Shown: piece by piece, positions 32,985 through 34,137 of the stretch
How positions within the stretch are numbered: position 1 is the first letter of the stretch
Layout: each line of letters begins with the position of its first letter
Assembly (NCBI RefSeq): GCF_020532625.1
Contig: NZ_JAJAUY010000061.1
Coordinates: 1 to 34,137, forward strand
Source of the DNA: Streptomyces antimicrobicus
Lineage (GTDB): Bacteria; Actinomycetota; Actinomycetes; Streptomycetales; Streptomycetaceae
Direction: 5' to 3'
Length of the DNA stretch: 34,137 nucleotides
The notes under the pieces: model-generated
Told to the model about the DNA's origin: nothing
The model's input: only the letters and a program-made list of their open reading frames with translations
Databases searched by the model: none
Translations under genes and position numbers: made by a program

Positions 32985-33752
32985 TCACGTCCCGCCGAGC
33001 AGCGAGGACGCCATTCCGATCACCACGGGAGCGACTCCGACCGCGAGAAAGGCGGGCAGGAAACACAGCCCCACCGGGGCGGTGACGAGCACCGCCGCCC
33101 GCTGCGCCCGGGCGGTGGACCGCCGCGCGCGCTCCGCCCGCAGCCCCGCCGCCACCCGGGAGACCGGCTCCGCGACCGGCGCCCCGGTCCGCGCGGCCCG
33201 GTTCAGGCACTCGGCGAGGGGCCGGGCACCCGGCACCTGCGCCAACCGCCCCCACGCCGCCCCCGGTTCGCCCCCGAGCCGCAGCTCCGCCCCGGCCAGC
33301 AGCAGCCGCTCACCCACCGGGCCGCCCAGCGACTCCCCGACCACCTCGGCCGCCTCCACCGGCCCGGCCCCCGCGGCCAGGCAGGCCGCCACCAGGTCGG
33401 CGGCGAACGGGAGCTGACGCTCCGCCTCCCCCGGATCGGGCGCCCGCACCCGGGGCCGCCGCCGGCGCAGCCACACACCGGTCAGCACCGCCGCCGCCAC
33501 CCCGAGCGGCCCGCCGAGGAGCACCCAGCCCGCGACGAACGCACCCGCCGGCACGGCCCAGGCCGCCGACGCCGCCCGTACCCGGGGTCCGACGAGCGGC
33601 CGCCTGCGGTCCGGCTCCCGCGCGAGGAGGACCATGAGCCTGCGCCGCAGGGCGCGCCGCCGGACGCGGGCGGCGATCCACCCGCCGAGGCACAGCAGGA
33701 CGGCCGCGGCGCCGAGCGTCGTCCCCAGCCTGTGGATGACGGATCCGTCCAT
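32985..33752 (-). CDS. TadC-like type II secretion F-domain protein
   Basis: About 255 residues. Membrane segments lie near 8-25, 63-95 (two close helices) and 220-250, around a cytoplasmic T2SSF domain (about 105-215) with the pattern L-P-F-A-A-D-L-V-A-A-C-L-A-A-G and R-A-A-R-T-G-A-P-V-A-E. Together with TadB it forms the inner-membrane platform of the Tad pilus, on which the TadA/CpaF ATPase acts. The start ATG overlaps the stop of the TadB-like gene (TGATG); a GTG three bases earlier is also possible. Function is from family and context. Confidence 0.88.
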   Translation of the reverse strand: MDGSVIHRLGTTLGAAAVLLCLGGWIAARVRRRALRRRLMVLLAREPDRRRPLVGPRVRAASAAWAVPAGAFVAGWVLLGGPLGVAAAVLTGVWLRRRRPRVRAPDPGEAERQLPFAADLVAACLAAGAGPVEAAEVVGESLGGPVGERLLLAGAELRLGGEPGAAWGRLAQVPGARPLAECLNRAARTGAPVAEPVSRVAAGLRAERARRSTARAQRAAVLVTAPVGLCFLPAFLAVGVAPVVIGMASSLLGGT

Positions 33753-34137
33753 CACCGCTCACCCGCCCGCACGATCCGCAGGCACCACAACAGCCCCAGC
33801 ACCTCCAGCAGCCCGCCCACCACCAGGCAGCCCAGCCCCAGCGGGGTGTGCAGCAGCACGCGCAGCGGATCCGCGCCCAGGGCCGTCCCCATCAGCAGCC
33901 CGACCACCGGCAGCACCGCGAGCACCACCGCCGTCGACCGGGCCCCGGCCAGCTGGGCCCGTAGCGACTCCTCCCGGTCCCGTTCGGCCCGTAACGCCCC
34001 TTCCAGCCGTTCCAGACCGGAGGCCAGGGCGCCGCCCCCGTCCACCGACACCCGCCAGCAGGCCGCCATCCCGGCCAGCCCCTCCGCCCCCGGCTCGCGC
34101 GCCGCCAGCCGCAGCGCCCCGGCCACGTCCCCGCCGA
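33752..34137 (-). CDS. TadB-like type II secretion F-domain protein (5' part missing)
   Basis: The visible C-terminal 128 or so residues continue past the right edge. They contain the end of a T2SSF domain (G-G-D-V-A-G-A-L-R-L-A-A, W-R-V-S-V-D-G-G-G-A-L-A-S-G-L-E-R-L, then R-A-E-R-D-R-E-E-S-L-R-A-Q-L-A-G-A-R) and two C-terminal membrane helices. The family usually has about 270-310 residues, so over half is outside the window. It is the partner of the TadC-like protein in the pilus platform; the ATPase and pilus-localisation genes should lie further right. Confidence 0.88.
   Translation of the reverse strand, partial: GGDVAGALRLAAREPGAEGLAGMAACWRVSVDGGGALASGLERLEGALRAERDREESLRAQLAGARSTAVVLAVLPVVGLLMGTALGADPLRVLLHTPLGLGCLVVGGLLEVLGLLWCLRIVRAGER

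Overview
This window is a very GC-rich actinobacterial chromosome segment, almost certainly from Streptomyces or a close relative. The evidence is the gene set and order (bldG with its anti-sigma partner, topA beside a membrane-fused thymidylate kinase, holB, an H+-pyrophosphatase and a Tad pilus locus), strong third-position GC bias, frequent GTG/TTG starts and a topoisomerase I that ends in Lys/Ala repeats. Assignments rest on reading the sequence and on family knowledge; no search was run.

Left part (1-11.6 kb) holds small, loosely linked genes separated by repeats. In order they are: a DUF397 gene (-), a degraded FUSC-like fragment (-), a TatA-like gene (+), a DUF2786 gene and an HxlR regulator (-), a divergent NAD(P)-binding quinone-reductase-like gene (+), about 1.2 kb of tandem repeats, a family-A DNA polymerase without a 5' nuclease (+), a membrane protein and SigE-family sigma factor pair (-), a tiny secreted protein with three GDMGWQ repeats (-), a small unknown protein (-), and a divergent TrmB/LuxR-type regulator (+).

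Middle part (11.6-28.4 kb) is a long co-directional minus-strand run. Read in the direction of transcription it is bldG, its anti-sigma factor, hppA, a lipoprotein, a methyltransferase, a small membrane protein, topA, tmk (fused to a transporter-like domain and a long coiled coil), holB, a secreted alpha/beta hydrolase and tRNA-Thr(CGU). DNA topology, dTMP supply and clamp loading therefore sit together, next to developmental partner-switching and pyrophosphate-driven proton pumping. Several clear hairpins separate the units.

Right part (28.4-34.1 kb) has an MrfA/YprA-type helicase (+) convergent with the 3' end of a Tad pilus operon (-): TadB-like (cut by the window edge), TadC-like, a DUF4244 pilin-like protein, a TadE-like minor pilin and an Rv3654c-type TadE-like protein, most with overlapping or nearly touching ends.

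The most unusual property is the number of short-period tandem repeats (6 to about 70 bp) between genes and in a few gene tails. The most interesting single items are the about 70-bp array at 3.8-4.9 kb, the GDMGWQ peptide, an inverted fragment of the Rv3654c-type gene at the helicase 3' end, and a perfect hairpin with a consensus DnaA box in its loop between holB and tmk.
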